From NCBI GenBank assembly GCA_026398875.1, contig JAPLSB010000018.1:1-64000 (forward strand): a DNA stretch of 64,000 nt, read 5' to 3'. The position numbers and the translations under genes were made by a program. This DNA comes from Gammaproteobacteria bacterium (GTDB taxonomy: Bacteria > Pseudomonadota > Gammaproteobacteria > Nevskiales > Nevskiaceae). Below are positions 8,021-17,535 of the stretch, one piece after another (within the stretch, counting starts at the first letter, position 1; each line of letters begins with the position of its first letter). Under the pieces are notes generated by a model. It searched no databases and was not told where the DNA came from. It saw only the letters and a program-made list of their open reading frames with translations.

Positions 8021-9193
8021 CTAGATTCGACCTGGCAGGGCTGGACGGACGACAAACCGCCCGTTGCTGCCGCGCCGTTCCGTCGGCACGGAAGGATCCG
8101 GCAGGCATTCGAACTGCACGACCTGCGCCGACATCGTGTTGCGGCGAAGCTTTGCAGCAATCCGAGCTGCAAGCAGATGGGTGTACCGCTTTAGCATCGC
8201 GAAGGATTTGTGGCCCGTAATCTCGGCGATCTCTGACTCCGTCAGCCCGAACTCGGCGGCGCTTTCCATGAATCGTGACGTCGCCTCGTGTCTCAGATCA
8301 TGAAAGCGCACGTCGTGAAGACCGCACCGCGTCTTCACCCGGTGAAAAGCGGTTCCGATCGATGCGCTGGATGCCCCGAAAATCGCGCCTGATGGCTTGG
8401 GCCCCAGGGACAGCAAAAGCTCGTAAGCCTCGTCCAGCAGTGGAACGCAGCGGGTCGTCCCGTTTTTCGTATCCATCGCCGTGACCAGCCGCTGCCCCCA
8501 GTTCATGTGCGTCCAATCCAGGGCGGCGATCTCGCTGCGGCGCATCGCCGTCAGGATCGCGAACCGGATGATCAGCCCGATGGGCACCGTCGCTTCATGA
8601 TCGGACTGGTAGACCGTCGCGGCGCCGTACAGCAGCGCTTCCTCCGCTGGGGTAACCCGGCGATCTCTGCCCCGGCCGGGCTTCGGTCGCAAGCCTGGGC
8701 ATACGGGATTGGTGAGACCCTCGTAGCCCCAGCGTGCCCGGGCGACGGTGAACAGGTGGCTAATCACCGCTAGGTCGTTGCGGACGGTGTCCTCTTTGAC
8801 CGGCTTCCCGGTCCGCTTCGAGGGCTCGGACGTTCGCCGACGAATGTAATCGTTGAGGTCGGCGATCAGGACGTGCGCGAGGGGGATCGCGCACAGCACA
8901 CGTTCGTCACGGATCAACCTCGTGATGGTGCTGATCTCCTTGCGGGCGTTTTTCTTCTGCGGGCTGATCTCCCGGGCGTATCGCTCCAGAGCAGCCCCCA
9001 AGGTAACCGTCGTGGGATCCAAGCCCTGCCGCAAGCGCCCGAGGCGATGCCGCTCGCGCATCTCGGTCAGCCAGTCCAGCGCCTGACCCCTCGTGTCGTG
9101 TGTCGAGGCGTGGACGATGCCATCAAGACGAAATCGCGCTTGGTACCGCCCACTCGCCCTGCGGCGAACCGACCCGTTGCTGCGTTTGCTCAT
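8021..9193 (-). CDS. Tyrosine recombinase / phage-type integrase
   Basis: Site-specific recombinase that would insert and, with a helper, excise the island. The 390-residue protein has an N-terminal arm-binding region, a SAM-like core-binding domain (about 65-155) and the catalytic domain. The catalytic residues are all visible: Arg218 (TAMRRSE), His298 and Arg301 (FHDLRH), His328 (ITGHKS) and nucleophile Tyr337 (LKRYTHL). The gene lies 162 bp from the 3' end of tRNA-Phe and reads away from it, the usual arrangement for tRNA-targeted islands. The short C-terminal tail after the tyrosine is unremarkable. The ATG at 9191-9193 is preceded by AGGAGAAG. Confidence 0.95.
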   Translation of the reverse strand: MSKRSNGSVRRRASGRYQARFRLDGIVHASTHDTRGQALDWLTEMRERHRLGRLRQGLDPTTVTLGAALERYAREISPQKKNARKEISTITRLIRDERVLCAIPLAHVLIADLNDYIRRRTSEPSKRTGKPVKEDTVRNDLAVISHLFTVARARWGYEGLTNPVCPGLRPKPGRGRDRRVTPAEEALLYGAATVYQSDHEATVPIGLIIRFAILTAMRRSEIAALDWTHMNWGQRLVTAMDTKNGTTRCVPLLDEAYELLLSLGPKPSGAIFGASSASIGTAFHRVKTRCGLHDVRFHDLRHEATSRFMESAAEFGLTESEIAEITGHKSFAMLKRYTHLLAARIAAKLRRNTMSAQVVQFECLPDPSVPTERRGSNGRFVVRPALPGRI

Positions 9194-9355
9194 GCACTTC
9201 TCCTAGTGGATGAAGCACAGATACCGACGCGATGCAGGGGGTCTTCGGGCTTAAAGGGACCGTAGAGGGACCGCCATGGTCCCGAACAGCCCTATCGAGG
9301 CTCCGGCGCTTGTATAAAAGCGCCGCAAACCTGAATCAAATCAAGAACAAGGAAA

Positions 9356-9431
9356 TGGTGGCCGAGGACGGAATCGAACCGCCGACACGGGGATTTTCAA
9401 TCCCCTGCTCTACCGACTGAGCTACTCGGCC
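9356..9431 (-). tRNA. tRNA-Phe (GAA)
   Basis: On the minus strand the cloverleaf begins GGCCGAGTAGCTCAG, has anticodon stem-loop GGGGATTGAAAATCCCC with anticodon GAA, a T-loop GGTTCGATTCC and an encoded CCA at 9356-9358. The length is 76 nt and the acceptor stem GGCCGAG/CTCGGCC pairs fully. Its 3' end faces the integrase, so it is the likely attachment site of the island to its left. Confidence 0.97.
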
Positions 9432-9511
9432 AACGTGCTGCTTGAGGTGCCGCGCCGTAACGCGGAGCGCGATTAGACGCGACCGGGCTGCGGGCGTCAA
9501 GGCGTTTGTGT

Positions 9512-9802
9512 TCAGGCGCGGCGCGGGCCGGCCGGTGGTGGTGGCACGTAGCCGGTCGGCGTCAGCTCGCCGCCGCCGTAGAAGTACTTTTCCAGCTCGG
9601 TCATCAGGAACTTGCGGGACTCGGAATCGGCCAGCGACAGCCGCATCTCGTTGATCAGCCGGGTCTGGTGCGCGATCCATTCGGCCCAGGCCTGTTTCGA
9701 GACTTGCTCGTAGATGCGCTGGCCAAGGTCGCCGGGGACTGGCGGACGCGGGAGGCCTTCGGCTTCGAGCCCGAGCTTGATGCAGTGGACGGTGCGGGAC
9801 AT
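9512..9802 (-). CDS. yggX: Probable Fe(2+)-trafficking protein
   Basis: Small cytosolic protein tied to iron handling and protection of Fe-S clusters from oxidative damage. The 96-residue sequence starts [20 protein letters not shown], with the conserved early Cys7, and contains the family core [20 protein letters not shown] and [12 protein letters not shown]. The length is close to the usual 90. It follows mutY in the same direction, a common pairing in gammaproteobacteria and sensible because MutY carries an Fe-S cluster. Its first 148 bp are overlapped by the mutY reading frame. Confidence 0.95.
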   Translation of the reverse strand: MSRTVHCIKLGLEAEGLPRPPVPGDLGQRIYEQVSKQAWAEWIAHQTRLINEMRLSLADSESRKFLMTELEKYFYGGGELTPTGYVPPPPAGPRRA

Positions 9803-10929
9803 GGATCGGGGGTGCTCGTGTCGTGGGTTGCGTTGAGGGCGTAGCGGCGGCTCAGGAAGCCGAGCACCGGCGCCGGCAGGCCGATGCCGGCCAGTGCTGC
9901 GTCGCTGCGGGGGCCGATGGTAAGCCAGCGCTGCTCGGGGCGTTCATGCACTTCGGCCGGCACTTCATCGTTGTCGATCAGCGCGCAGACCAGCGGCGTC
10001 AGTTCCAGCTCGAAGTGCGTGAAGGCATGGCGGAACGCCGGCAGCGTGTCGAGCGGCTCGACGCGGATGCCATGCCGCTGGCGCAGCAGTTCGTCGGCCG
10101 ATTCGCCTTCCGCGGCCACCGGCAGACTCCACAGCCCGCCCCAGATGCCGGTCGGCGGACGGCGTTCGATCAGGATCGCGCCATGCGCGTTCTCGACCAG
10201 CAGCAAGGTCGCGCGCCGGTACGGCCGCGCCTTGGCCGGCTTGGGGGCGGGGAAAGCGCTGACCCGGTCATCGCGATAGGCGATGCAGTCCGCCGCGACC
10301 GGGCAGCGCGCGCAGGCCGGCGCACGCGCGGTGCACAGCGTGGCGCCGAGATCCATGATCGCCTGCGTGTAGTCGGCAAGCCGCGTGGTCGGCAGCAGGC
10401 GCTCGGAAATCGCCCACAGCTGCTCGGCGACTTTCGGCGTGCCCGGCCAGCCGCCGACTGCCGCATGGCGCGCCAGCACCCGCTTGACGTTGCCGTCGAG
10501 GATCGCGTGCCGGGCACCGAAGGCCTGGGCGAGGATCGCGGCGGCTGTCGAGCGACCGACACCGGGCAGCGCCTGCACCGCTTCGAGGTCGTTCGGCATC
10601 TCGCCGCGATGCAGCGACACCACCTGCTTCGCTGCCGCGTGCAGGTTGCGGCCGCGCGCGTAGTAGCCAAGGCCGGCCCACAGCGCCAGCACTTCGTCGA
10701 TGTCGGCATCCGCCAGGCTGCGGAAATCCGGAAAGCGGGCAACGAAGCGCTCGAAGTACGGAATGACCGTTGCCACCTGCGTCTGCTGCAGCATCACTTC
10801 CGACAGCCAGACGCGATAGGCGCTGCGCGGCGTCTGCCACGGCAGGTGGTTGCGGCCGTGAACGTCGTACCAGGCCAGCAGGCGGTCGGCGAATGGGGCC
10901 ACGCCGACCGCGGGCTTGCGGCTGCTCAA
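9655..10929 (-). CDS. mutY: A/G-specific adenine DNA glycosylase, with C-terminal extension
   Basis: Base-excision repair enzyme removing adenine mispaired with 8-oxoguanine. Key parts are LPWQ, the catalytic Glu in SEVMLQQTQ, the helix-hairpin-helix [12 protein letters not shown], the catalytic Asp in [10 protein letters not shown], the Fe-S cluster pattern C-x6-C-x2-C-x5-C ([17 protein letters not shown]) and a C-terminal NUDIX-like 8-oxoG domain. The start is a TTG (10927-10929) overlapping the asmA stop; an internal GTG a few codons later is an alternative. The last ~55 residues (Ser/Pro/Thr-rich, after [10 protein letters not shown]) lie beyond the usual end of the family and run 148 bp into yggX in another frame, probably because an ancestral stop was lost. 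Confidence 0.93.
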   Translation of the reverse strand: MSSRKPAVGVAPFADRLLAWYDVHGRNHLPWQTPRSAYRVWLSEVMLQQTQVATVIPYFERFVARFPDFRSLADADIDEVLALWAGLGYYARGRNLHAAAKQVVSLHRGEMPNDLEAVQALPGVGRSTAAAILAQAFGARHAILDGNVKRVLARHAAVGGWPGTPKVAEQLWAISERLLPTTRLADYTQAIMDLGATLCTARAPACARCPVAADCIAYRDDRVSAFPAPKPAKARPYRRATLLLVENAHGAILIERRPPTGIWGGLWSLPVAAEGESADELLRQRHGIRVEPLDTLPAFRHAFTHFELELTPLVCALIDNDEVPAEVHERPEQRWLTIGPRSDAALAGIGLPAPVLGFLSRRYALNATHDTSTPDPCPAPSTASSSGSKPKASRVRQSPATLASASTSKSRNRPGPNGSRTRPG

Positions 10930-13490
10930 GGTGCGGGTGCTGGGGCGGGCGCTGGCGTCGGGGCCGGGGCGGCTGCCGGTGCCGCAGGCGCCGGCTCGGC
11001 CGGTTTCTTCTTTTTGCCGAACAGCGCGTTCAGGCCATCTTCCAGCTTGCCCTTCAACGCCGGATTGGCATCCAGCCCGCTGCCAAGCTTTTTCTGCAGC
11101 TGGCTGTCGATCTTTTCGCGCAGCTTGTCGCCCTTGTCGCCGACCAGCTGATCGCGCAGCCCCTGCGTCGCCTTCTGGGTCAGCGCGGCCTTCAGGTCCA
11201 GCGCGTACTTCGGCTTGTCGAAGGTGCCGCTGACCTTGATCGGAATGACGATGCCGGCGAGATCCGGAAGGTCCTTGCCGCCCTGCCCGCTGACGGTATT
11301 CACGATCGTCGGCTTCGCGGTGTAGTCGATCGTTTCGCGAACCAGATCGACCTTGCCGGCGCCATCAACCCGGAACAGCGGGCTCTTGGCGTTCAGGGCA
11401 TCCGACTGCAGCACGCCGTTGGTGATCTTCGCCGCTGCCGACAGCTCGGTGAAATCGGTCTGCACCGGCGCGCTGTCGGTGTACTGCTGGCCTTTCAGCA
11501 GCGCGTCGCCCTTGCGCAGGATCTGGCCAAGATTGAAGCCCTTGACCGCGCCGTTGACGAAGCTGATCGACAGATCGCCGTTCAGCGCCTGCTTCAAGGC
11601 ACCGACCGTCTGGCCGGCAGTGGTCACATCCATCGTGAAGTTGCCGTCGCCGGTCATCGATTCCTTGCCGGTGAAATCCTTCAGCAGCGGACCAGCGGCG
11701 ATCGACGTGAGCTTCAGCGATTCGACATAGCGCGGTGTGGCCCCCGGCGTGATCCGCGTGGTCGACGCGATGCTGCCGCCATAAAGCTGGGCACCGAGGC
11801 CGATGGTCTTGTCCTGGCCCTTCAGCGCGTTGACACGCAGCTGCACGGCGTTCATCGCGACGTTCTTCAGCTTGAGCTTGCCGATGTCGACGCTGCCGAC
11901 GACGTTCAGCGTGTCGAGCACGTCGGACGGTACTGCGGTGGCATTGACGGCAGCCTTCTCCTCCGCCGTCAGCGGTGCTGCCTTGACCGGCACGGCTGGC
12001 GTCGGCAGGTAGCGGTCGGCATCGATGCTGTCGAGCTTCAGCGCGAACTCGGCCGCCTTCGACTTGAAGTCGCTGATCGTGGCATTGCCAGTGAACGTGC
12101 TCTGGTCAAGCTTCATGTTCAGATCGGTGATCCGCGCGCTGTTGGTGGAGGCATCGAACTTCAGCCGCAGCGCCAGCGCCTTCAGCGTTTCCGGATCGTG
12201 GGTTTCGAGCTTGACGTCGAGGAGCTTCATCAGATCGCGCGGGTTGAAGGTCTTGATCGACACCGGGCCCATGAAGCGCGGCGCCTCGGTGTTCAGGCCG
12301 CTGCCATCGAGGCCGAGCGCGACTTCCAGGCCCAGATCGCTCGCCTTCAGCTCGCCGGTTGCCAGCTTCAGCGTGCCCTTGGCGTGGTCGTAGATCGCAT
12401 CGCCAGTGAACGTCGCCGCCTGCTTGCCTCCGGGCAGCTTTTCACCCTTGGCGTTCAGTGCCAGCGTGATGCCTTCGGCGCGCAGCAGCGGCGTGCCGTA
12501 ATCGGCCGATACGCGCACCGTCAGGTCGGCGTCGGCAGCGAGATCCTTCATCGCGGCCTTGAGCTTCACCGCCAGCTTTTCGGCCAGCGCCGTCTTCTTG
12601 GCCAGATCGGCGGACATGCTGCCGTCGAGTGCGACATCGGCCGTGCCGTCGGCGATCTTGGCCTTGAGCTTCAGGCTCAGCTTGTCGGCCTTCGCGGTCT
12701 GCTGCTTCATGTCGGCAGACAGGTCGCCGGACAGGTCGATGTCCGCGCTCTTGTCGGGCAGCGTGGCGATCAGCTTCAGCGCCAGGTCCTTCGCACTGTA
12801 GGCCTGCGCCTCAAGGTCGTACACGACGCGGGTCGACAGCTTCACATCAGCCGTTGCCTTCTGCGCCTCCAGCGTGGTGACAAAGGCCAAGCTCAGATCG
12901 AACGGGTCGCCGGGGCTGATCGAACCGGTTTCCAGATTCAGGCCGGCCACCGAGTACGCCTGCCCGGACTGCTGATCGCGATAGGCGACATCCGCGTTGC
13001 GAATGGCGATGCCGCTGATGTCGATCGACTTCAGCGCTGCATCGCCGCCGGCCGGCTCGTCCGGCTTGGCTGCTTCGTTCCCACCGGCCTTGGCGAGGTC
13101 ATCCCAGTTCGACTTGCCTTCCGCATCCTTGGCCAGATTGGCCTTCAGCCCGTTCAGCGCCACCTTGCCAACCACCAGTTCCCGGCGCAGCACCAGCGGC
13201 AGCAGGCGCAGGCCGACATCCGCCTCGGCGACCTGCAGCATCGGCTGATCGCCAAAGCCCGGCGCATTGCTCAGGCGAATGTCCTTCACGTTGGCGCCGA
13301 GCACCGGATAGATGCCGAGCTTGATCTCGCCAACGGTCAGCTCGCGGCCGGTGGCCTTCTTCGCAGCGGCGGTGATCTGGGTGCGGAAATCGTTGGGATC
13401 GAAGAACAGCGCGAACGCACCGACGGCCAGAACCAGCACCAGCAGCACGGCAGCGGCGATGCCGAAAACGATCTTGACGAGCTTGCCCAT
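10926..13490 (-). CDS. AsmA family protein
   Basis: AsmA-like proteins are large, inner-membrane anchored periplasmic proteins linked to outer-membrane biogenesis and lipid transport. From ATG 13488-13490, with GGAG six bases upstream, the product has 854 residues. It opens with one membrane segment (VKIVFGIAAAVLLVLVLAVGAFALFF), then the AsmA N-terminal motif region (FDPNDFRTQITAAAKKATGRELTV) and a long beta-rich body, ending in the AsmA C-terminal region. The tail is Lys then Pro/Ala-rich (KKKKPAEPAPAAPAAAP and onward). A longer upstream frame lacks any family similarity. It overlaps the mutY start, so the two and yggX form one operon. Confidence 0.88.
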   Translation of the reverse strand: MGKLVKIVFGIAAAVLLVLVLAVGAFALFFDPNDFRTQITAAAKKATGRELTVGEIKLGIYPVLGANVKDIRLSNAPGFGDQPMLQVAEADVGLRLLPLVLRRELVVGKVALNGLKANLAKDAEGKSNWDDLAKAGGNEAAKPDEPAGGDAALKSIDISGIAIRNADVAYRDQQSGQAYSVAGLNLETGSISPGDPFDLSLAFVTTLEAQKATADVKLSTRVVYDLEAQAYSAKDLALKLIATLPDKSADIDLSGDLSADMKQQTAKADKLSLKLKAKIADGTADVALDGSMSADLAKKTALAEKLAVKLKAAMKDLAADADLTVRVSADYGTPLLRAEGITLALNAKGEKLPGGKQAATFTGDAIYDHAKGTLKLATGELKASDLGLEVALGLDGSGLNTEAPRFMGPVSIKTFNPRDLMKLLDVKLETHDPETLKALALRLKFDASTNSARITDLNMKLDQSTFTGNATISDFKSKAAEFALKLDSIDADRYLPTPAVPVKAAPLTAEEKAAVNATAVPSDVLDTLNVVGSVDIGKLKLKNVAMNAVQLRVNALKGQDKTIGLGAQLYGGSIASTTRITPGATPRYVESLKLTSIAAGPLLKDFTGKESMTGDGNFTMDVTTAGQTVGALKQALNGDLSISFVNGAVKGFNLGQILRKGDALLKGQQYTDSAPVQTDFTELSAAAKITNGVLQSDALNAKSPLFRVDGAGKVDLVRETIDYTAKPTIVNTVSGQGGKDLPDLAGIVIPIKVSGTFDKPKYALDLKAALTQKATQGLRDQLVGDKGDKLREKIDSQLQKKLGSGLDANPALKGKLEDGLNALFGKKKKPAEPAPAAPAAAPAPTPAPAPAPAP

Positions 13491-13926
13491 GAGGGACTCC
13501 GAGAGCGGAAGACAGGAATGCGGGCCTAGTCTATCGGCGCGTTGCCGGCCTGCGTTGTTGTCTGCTTCGGACCGCCGGATCCGGCTGGGGTTCTGCTTCT
13601 CGGCCGGGGTGCTGAAACGGTCACCCCACCCAAAGACTGACGGCAATCTCACGCCCAGGCGCAAAGACGCCAAGAGCAGCGGCCAGAAAACAGCTGCATC
13701 GCGAAACGGCAGAACGGTGGCTGTTGCCGCCATCGCGTCTGATCGGGCGCCGTTCGATCAGGCCGCGTGTCAGCGTGGCATTACCGCCCAATCGCGTTTT
13801 CGTGCGGTGCTTTTCTTGGCGTCTCCGCGCCTTTGCGTGAGCCCGGCTCCGCCGACCGCCATCGCCCAAGGCCCACCACCCCCGAACAGGTAAAATGCAT
13901 GCATTCCCGCTTTCCCCGGTGCATTC
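13491..13926. other. 436-bp intergenic region between asmA and rimO
   Basis: Divergent upstream region of asmA (minus) and rimO (plus). It contains the 194-bp inverted-repeat element described separately (13648-13841) and, inside it, a 7-bp hairpin (CTGATCG at 13739-13745 with CGATCAG at 13755-13761). No convincing coding frame is seen. rimO starts at an ATG without a strong ribosome-binding site. Confidence 0.6.
13648..13841. repeat. 194-bp element with 28-bp imperfect terminal inverted repeats
   Basis: The left arm is 13648-13675 (begins CTCACGCCCAGGCGC) and the right arm is 13814-13841 (reverse complement begins CTCACGCAAAGGCGC). The arms agree at 24 of 28 positions and both contain AGACGCCAAGA. 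Similar GCGCAAAGACGC-type repeats are dispersed in many proteobacterial genomes. The interior has a further hairpin and no protein. It looks like a non-autonomous repeat; mobility is not shown. Confidence 0.65.
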
Positions 13927-15336
13927 ATGCCCGCTGCCGCTGCTCGCCCCCGCCGCAAGACCGCCGCCGTTCCGCCGAAGTCGGCCCCGAAGGTCGGCTT
14001 CGTGTCGCTTGGCTGCCCGAAGGCACTGGTCGACTCCGAACGGATCCTGACCCAGCTGCGCGCCGAGGGTTACGAAACGGTCGGCAATTACGATTCGGCC
14101 GACGTGGTGATCGTCAATACCTGCGGCTTCATCGATTCCGCAGTGGCCGAATCGCTGGACGCGATCGGCGATGCGATGGCCGAGAACGGCAAGGTGATCG
14201 TCACCGGCTGCCTCGGTGCCAAGCGTGAAGTGATCACCGAACGCTTCCCGGACCTGCTGTCGATCACCGGTCCGCAGGACTACAAGGGCGTGATGGATGC
14301 CGTGCATCTGGCCGTGCCGCCGCAGCACGACCCGTTCCTGGATCTGGTGCCAGCCCAGCGGCGCGCAGGCGCAGGAGCCGACGATATCGGCATCAAGCTG
14401 ACGCCGCGCCACTACGCCTACGTCAAGATTTCCGAAGGCTGCAACCACAAGTGCAGCTTCTGCATCATCCCGTCGATGCGCGGCAAGCTGCGCTCGCGGC
14501 CAGTGGATGAGGTGCTGGTCGAAGCCCAGAAGCTGGCACGCGCCGGCGTCCAGGAACTGCTGGTGATCTCGCAGGACACCAGTGCCTATGGCGCGGACCT
14601 GAAGTACGCGAAGCGCTTCTTCCGCGACACCGAGTACGAGACCCGGATGCTGGATCTGTGCCGCGGTCTCGCCAATCTCGATGCACCGCACAAGCCCTGG
14701 GTGCGCCTGCACTACGTCTACCCGTATCCGCATGTCGACGGCGTCATCGAGCTGATGGCCGAAGGCCTGGTGCTGCCGTACCTCGACGTGCCGTTCCAGC
14801 ACGCCAGTACCGCCGTGCTGAAGCGCATGAAGCGCCCGGCCGCCGCTGAAAACACGCTGCGCCGCCTCGAAGCCTGGCGCGCGATCTGCCCGGACATTGC
14901 GGTGCGTTCGACGTTCATCGTCGGCTTCCCCGGCGAAACCGAAGCCGAGTTCCAGACCTTGCTCGATTGGCTGGACGAAGCGCAGCTCGACCGCGTCGGT
15001 GCGTTCACCTATTCGCCGGTCGAAGGGGCCACGGCCAACGCCTTGCCAGGTGCCGTGCCGCAGGAGGTGATGGACGAGCGTCTCGAACGCTTCATGACCC
15101 GGCAGGCCGCGATCAGCGAAGCCAAGCTCGCGAAGAAGATCGGCAAGACCATCGAAGTGCTGATCGATGAAGTCGGCCCCGAAGGCGTTGTTGGCCGCTC
15201 GTACGCCGATGCCCCGGAGATCGATGGTCGCGTGATCCTGAAAGGCGCAGCGAAGCTGCGCGCCGGCGTGCGGGTGATGGCGCGGGTCACCGACGCCGAC
15301 ACGCACGATCTGTACGCAACCGTCGTCAAGGCCTGA
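13927..15336 (+). CDS. rimO: Ribosomal protein S12 methylthiotransferase
   Basis: Radical-SAM enzyme that adds a methylthio group to the conserved Asp of ribosomal protein S12. The 469-residue protein has the N-terminal UPF0004 domain with cysteines at SLGCPKA, NTCGF and TGCLG that hold the auxiliary cluster. The radical-SAM motif CxxxCxxC is [10 protein letters not shown], and a C-terminal TRAM domain follows from about residue 400. DVPFQHAS and [11 protein letters not shown] are RimO/MiaB hallmarks; the S12-type TRAM and absence of MiaB-specific features favour RimO. The N-terminal ~20 residues are Ala/Arg/Pro-rich and variable. The next gene starts 7 bp after the stop. Confidence 0.96.
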   Translation: MPAAAARPRRKTAAVPPKSAPKVGFVSLGCPKALVDSERILTQLRAEGYETVGNYDSADVVIVNTCGFIDSAVAESLDAIGDAMAENGKVIVTGCLGAKREVITERFPDLLSITGPQDYKGVMDAVHLAVPPQHDPFLDLVPAQRRAGAGADDIGIKLTPRHYAYVKISEGCNHKCSFCIIPSMRGKLRSRPVDEVLVEAQKLARAGVQELLVISQDTSAYGADLKYAKRFFRDTEYETRMLDLCRGLANLDAPHKPWVRLHYVYPYPHVDGVIELMAEGLVLPYLDVPFQHASTAVLKRMKRPAAAENTLRRLEAWRAICPDIAVRSTFIVGFPGETEAEFQTLLDWLDEAQLDRVGAFTYSPVEGATANALPGAVPQEVMDERLERFMTRQAAISEAKLAKKIGKTIEVLIDEVGPEGVVGRSYADAPEIDGRVILKGAAKLRAGVRVMARVTDADTHDLYATVVKA

Positions 15337-15343
15337 TACCGCC

Positions 15344-15628
15344 ATGGCGATCGACCGCTGGCTCAAGCCGCTGACGTCGTGGGGCATGCTGGCCCTGAGT
15401 CTGGTGCTGTTCGGTCCGCTGAGCGCGATCTACTTCGTGTTCTGCTGGCTGGTGTCCGGGGCCATCGACCGCTTCGTGACGCGCAAGGAACGCGAGGAAA
15501 CCTGGCAGCGCGCCGGGCTTTCCGAGGAAGAAGTGGACCTGAAGATGCTGCCGCGCGACCGCATGGCGCGCGTGGTCCGCAGCGCCTTTTCGCTCGGCGC
15601 CGCAGCGGCCCTGCACCTGTTCGGCTGA
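15344..15628 (+). CDS. Small membrane protein of unknown function
   Basis: A 94-residue protein with one clear hydrophobic hairpin region (about residues 12-42: SWGMLALSLVLFGPLSAIYFVFCWLVSG), then a charged cytosolic-like stretch (RKEREETWQRAGLSEEEVDLKML) and a weakly hydrophobic end. I do not recognise the family. It sits tightly between rimO (7 bp before) and rluF (6 bp after), so all are probably one transcript. Confidence 0.7.
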   Translation: MAIDRWLKPLTSWGMLALSLVLFGPLSAIYFVFCWLVSGAIDRFVTRKEREETWQRAGLSEEEVDLKMLPRDRMARVVRSAFSLGAAAALHLFG

Positions 15629-15634
15629 CGGGCA

Positions 15635-16336
15635 TTGCGACTCAACAAGTTCATTGCCGAAACCGGCGTCACCTCGCGTCGCGGTGCCGATGGCTGGATC
15701 GAGGCGGGTCGGGTCACGGTCAATGGCGCGCCGGCCACGCTTGGCACGCAGGTCAATGACGGCGACACGGTCTGTGTCGACGGCAAGCCGATCGGCGCGG
15801 CTTCCGCGCATGTCTACATCGCGCTGAACAAGCCGGTCGGCATCACCTGCACGACCGAGCGCCATGTCGCCGGCAACATCGTCGACTTCATCAAGCATCG
15901 CGAGCGGATCTTCCCGATCGGCCGGCTCGACAAGGATTCCGATGGCCTGATCCTGCTGACCAACAACGGCGACATCGTCAACGAGATCCTGCGCTCCGAG
16001 AACAATCACGAGAAGGAATACCGGGTCACCGTGAACCGCGCGGTGACACCGAGCTTCATCACCGCGATGGCCAAGGGCGTCTACCTGACCGAGCTTGAGG
16101 AACGCACCAAGCCGTGCCGGATCGAAGCGCTTGGCGAATTCAGCTTCAAGATCATCCTGACTCAGGGCCTGAACCGGCAGATCCGCCGGATGTGCGCCGC
16201 CTTCGACTACAAGGTGGTACGCCTGCAGCGAGTGCGGATCATCAATGTGCGGCTCGGCAACCTGAAGGCCGGTGCCTGGCGTGACCTGACACCCGAGGAA
16301 CTGCAAGGACTGCTGCCCGAGCGCACCGTCTGGTGA
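15635..16336 (+). CDS. rluF: 23S rRNA pseudouridine synthase, RluF type
   Basis: Isomerises uridine to pseudouridine in 23S rRNA (U2604 for RluF). The 233-residue protein has an N-terminal S4 RNA-binding domain (MRLNKFIAETGVTSRRGADG...GRVTVNG) and the RsuA/RluB/E/F catalytic core with the essential Asp in GRLDKDSDGL. NRQIRRM and the ending are typical of RluF. The start is TTG at 15635-15637, chosen because it begins exactly at the conserved RLNKF of the S4 domain. It overlaps the next gene by four bases (GTGA). Confidence 0.92.
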   Translation: MRLNKFIAETGVTSRRGADGWIEAGRVTVNGAPATLGTQVNDGDTVCVDGKPIGAASAHVYIALNKPVGITCTTERHVAGNIVDFIKHRERIFPIGRLDKDSDGLILLTNNGDIVNEILRSENNHEKEYRVTVNRAVTPSFITAMAKGVYLTELEERTKPCRIEALGEFSFKIILTQGLNRQIRRMCAAFDYKVVRLQRVRIINVRLGNLKAGAWRDLTPEELQGLLPERTVW

Positions 16337-17535
16337 GCGGCGCGGCCGCGAATACCGACGATGTATTGATCCTCGGCGCCGGTGCGGCCGGCCTGTTCTG
16401 CGCGTTCACCGCCGGCCAGCGCGGCCTGCGCGTGCGCGTGATCGAGCACGCCAACAAGGTCGGCAAGAAGATCCTGATGTCCGGCGGTGGCCGCTGCAAT
16501 TTCACCAACACCGGCACCACGCACGCGAACTACCTGTCGGCCAACCCGCACTTCTGCAAATCGGCACTGGCCCGGTACAAGCCGGCTGATTTCATTGCGC
16601 TGGTCGACAAGCACGGCATCCGCTATCACGAGAAGGAACTCGGCCAGCTGTTCTGCGACGAGTCCTCGAAGCTGATCGTGCGGATGCTGGTCGATGAGTG
16701 CCGCGACGCCAATGTCGTGATCCAGACCGATTGCACGATCACTGCGGTCAGCCATCGCAACGGCCGCTACGAGGTCGCCACCAGCCACGGCCTGTACACG
16801 GCGGCGTCAGTGGTCGTTGCCACCGGCGGGCTGTCGATTCCATCGATGGGCGCCACCGGCATTGGCTACCAGTTGGCGCGGCAGTTCGGCCATGCGGTGC
16901 TGCCGACCCGCGCGGGACTGGTGCCGCTGACCTTGTCCGGCAAGCCGCTGGACGATCACGCGGATCTGTCCGGCGTGGCGCTGCCGGTCGAAGCGACATC
17001 TGGCGCTGCAAGCTTCCGCGGCAGCCTGCTGATCACCCATCGCGGTGTGAGTGGCCCGGCGATCCTGCAGATCTCCTCGTACTGGCAGCCGGGCGAGCCG
17101 CTGAGCCTGAACCTGCTGCCCGATCACGATGCCGCCGACTGGCTGGGCGCGCAGCAGGCCGAACGGCCAGCCAGCGAACTGAAGACCGTGCTTGCCGAGG
17201 TGCTGCCAAAGCGCTACGCGCAACGTCTCTGCGAGCGCTGGCTGGGCAACAAGCCCTTGCGCCAGTTCCGGGCGGCTGAACTGAAAGCGATGGCGGCCCA
17301 GCTTGAATGCTGGCCGATCACCGCCAGCGGCACCGAAGGTTACCGGACGGCCGAGGTGACGCTCGGCGGCGTCGATACCGACGGGCTCGATTCCAAGACC
17401 ATGGCCTCGAAGCATCAGCCGGGGCTGTACTTCATCGGCGAAGTCGTTGACGTCACCGGCTGGCTCGGGGGCTACAACTTCCAGTGGGCCTGGGCCGCCG
17501 GTCATGCCGCCGGCATCGCGGTCAACGGTTCCTGA
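16333..17535 (+). CDS. yhiN: FAD-dependent oxidoreductase, HI0933/YhiN (BaiN) family
   Basis: Flavoprotein of the HI0933 family; biological substrate uncertain. The 400-residue product has the N-terminal dinucleotide-binding motif ILGAGAAGLFCA (GxGxxG), the family signature KVGKKILMSGGGRCNFTN, a mid ATGGLSIPSMGATG segment and the C-terminal GEVVDVTGWLGGYNFQWAWAAG. The start is GTG 16333-16335 overlapping the rluF stop, suggesting coupling. Its last 14 bases overlap the convergent gene at 17522-17908. Confidence 0.92.
   Translation: MSGAAANTDDVLILGAGAAGLFCAFTAGQRGLRVRVIEHANKVGKKILMSGGGRCNFTNTGTTHANYLSANPHFCKSALARYKPADFIALVDKHGIRYHEKELGQLFCDESSKLIVRMLVDECRDANVVIQTDCTITAVSHRNGRYEVATSHGLYTAASVVVATGGLSIPSMGATGIGYQLARQFGHAVLPTRAGLVPLTLSGKPLDDHADLSGVALPVEATSGAASFRGSLLITHRGVSGPAILQISSYWQPGEPLSLNLLPDHDAADWLGAQQAERPASELKTVLAEVLPKRYAQRLCERWLGNKPLRQFRAAELKAMAAQLECWPITASGTEGYRTAEVTLGGVDTDGLDSKTMASKHQPGLYFIGEVVDVTGWLGGYNFQWAWAAGHAAGIAVNGS

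Noticed and set aside
10770..13529. 919-codon plus-strand frame opposite the AsmA gene
   Set aside because: Arg/Gln/Leu-rich shadow of the AsmA coding sequence; the minus-strand protein has a ribosome-binding site, membrane anchor and family features.
13621..15387. 588-codon minus-strand frame opposite rimO
   Set aside because: The rimO frame carries all cluster cysteines and the radical-SAM motif; the opposite frame has no signal.
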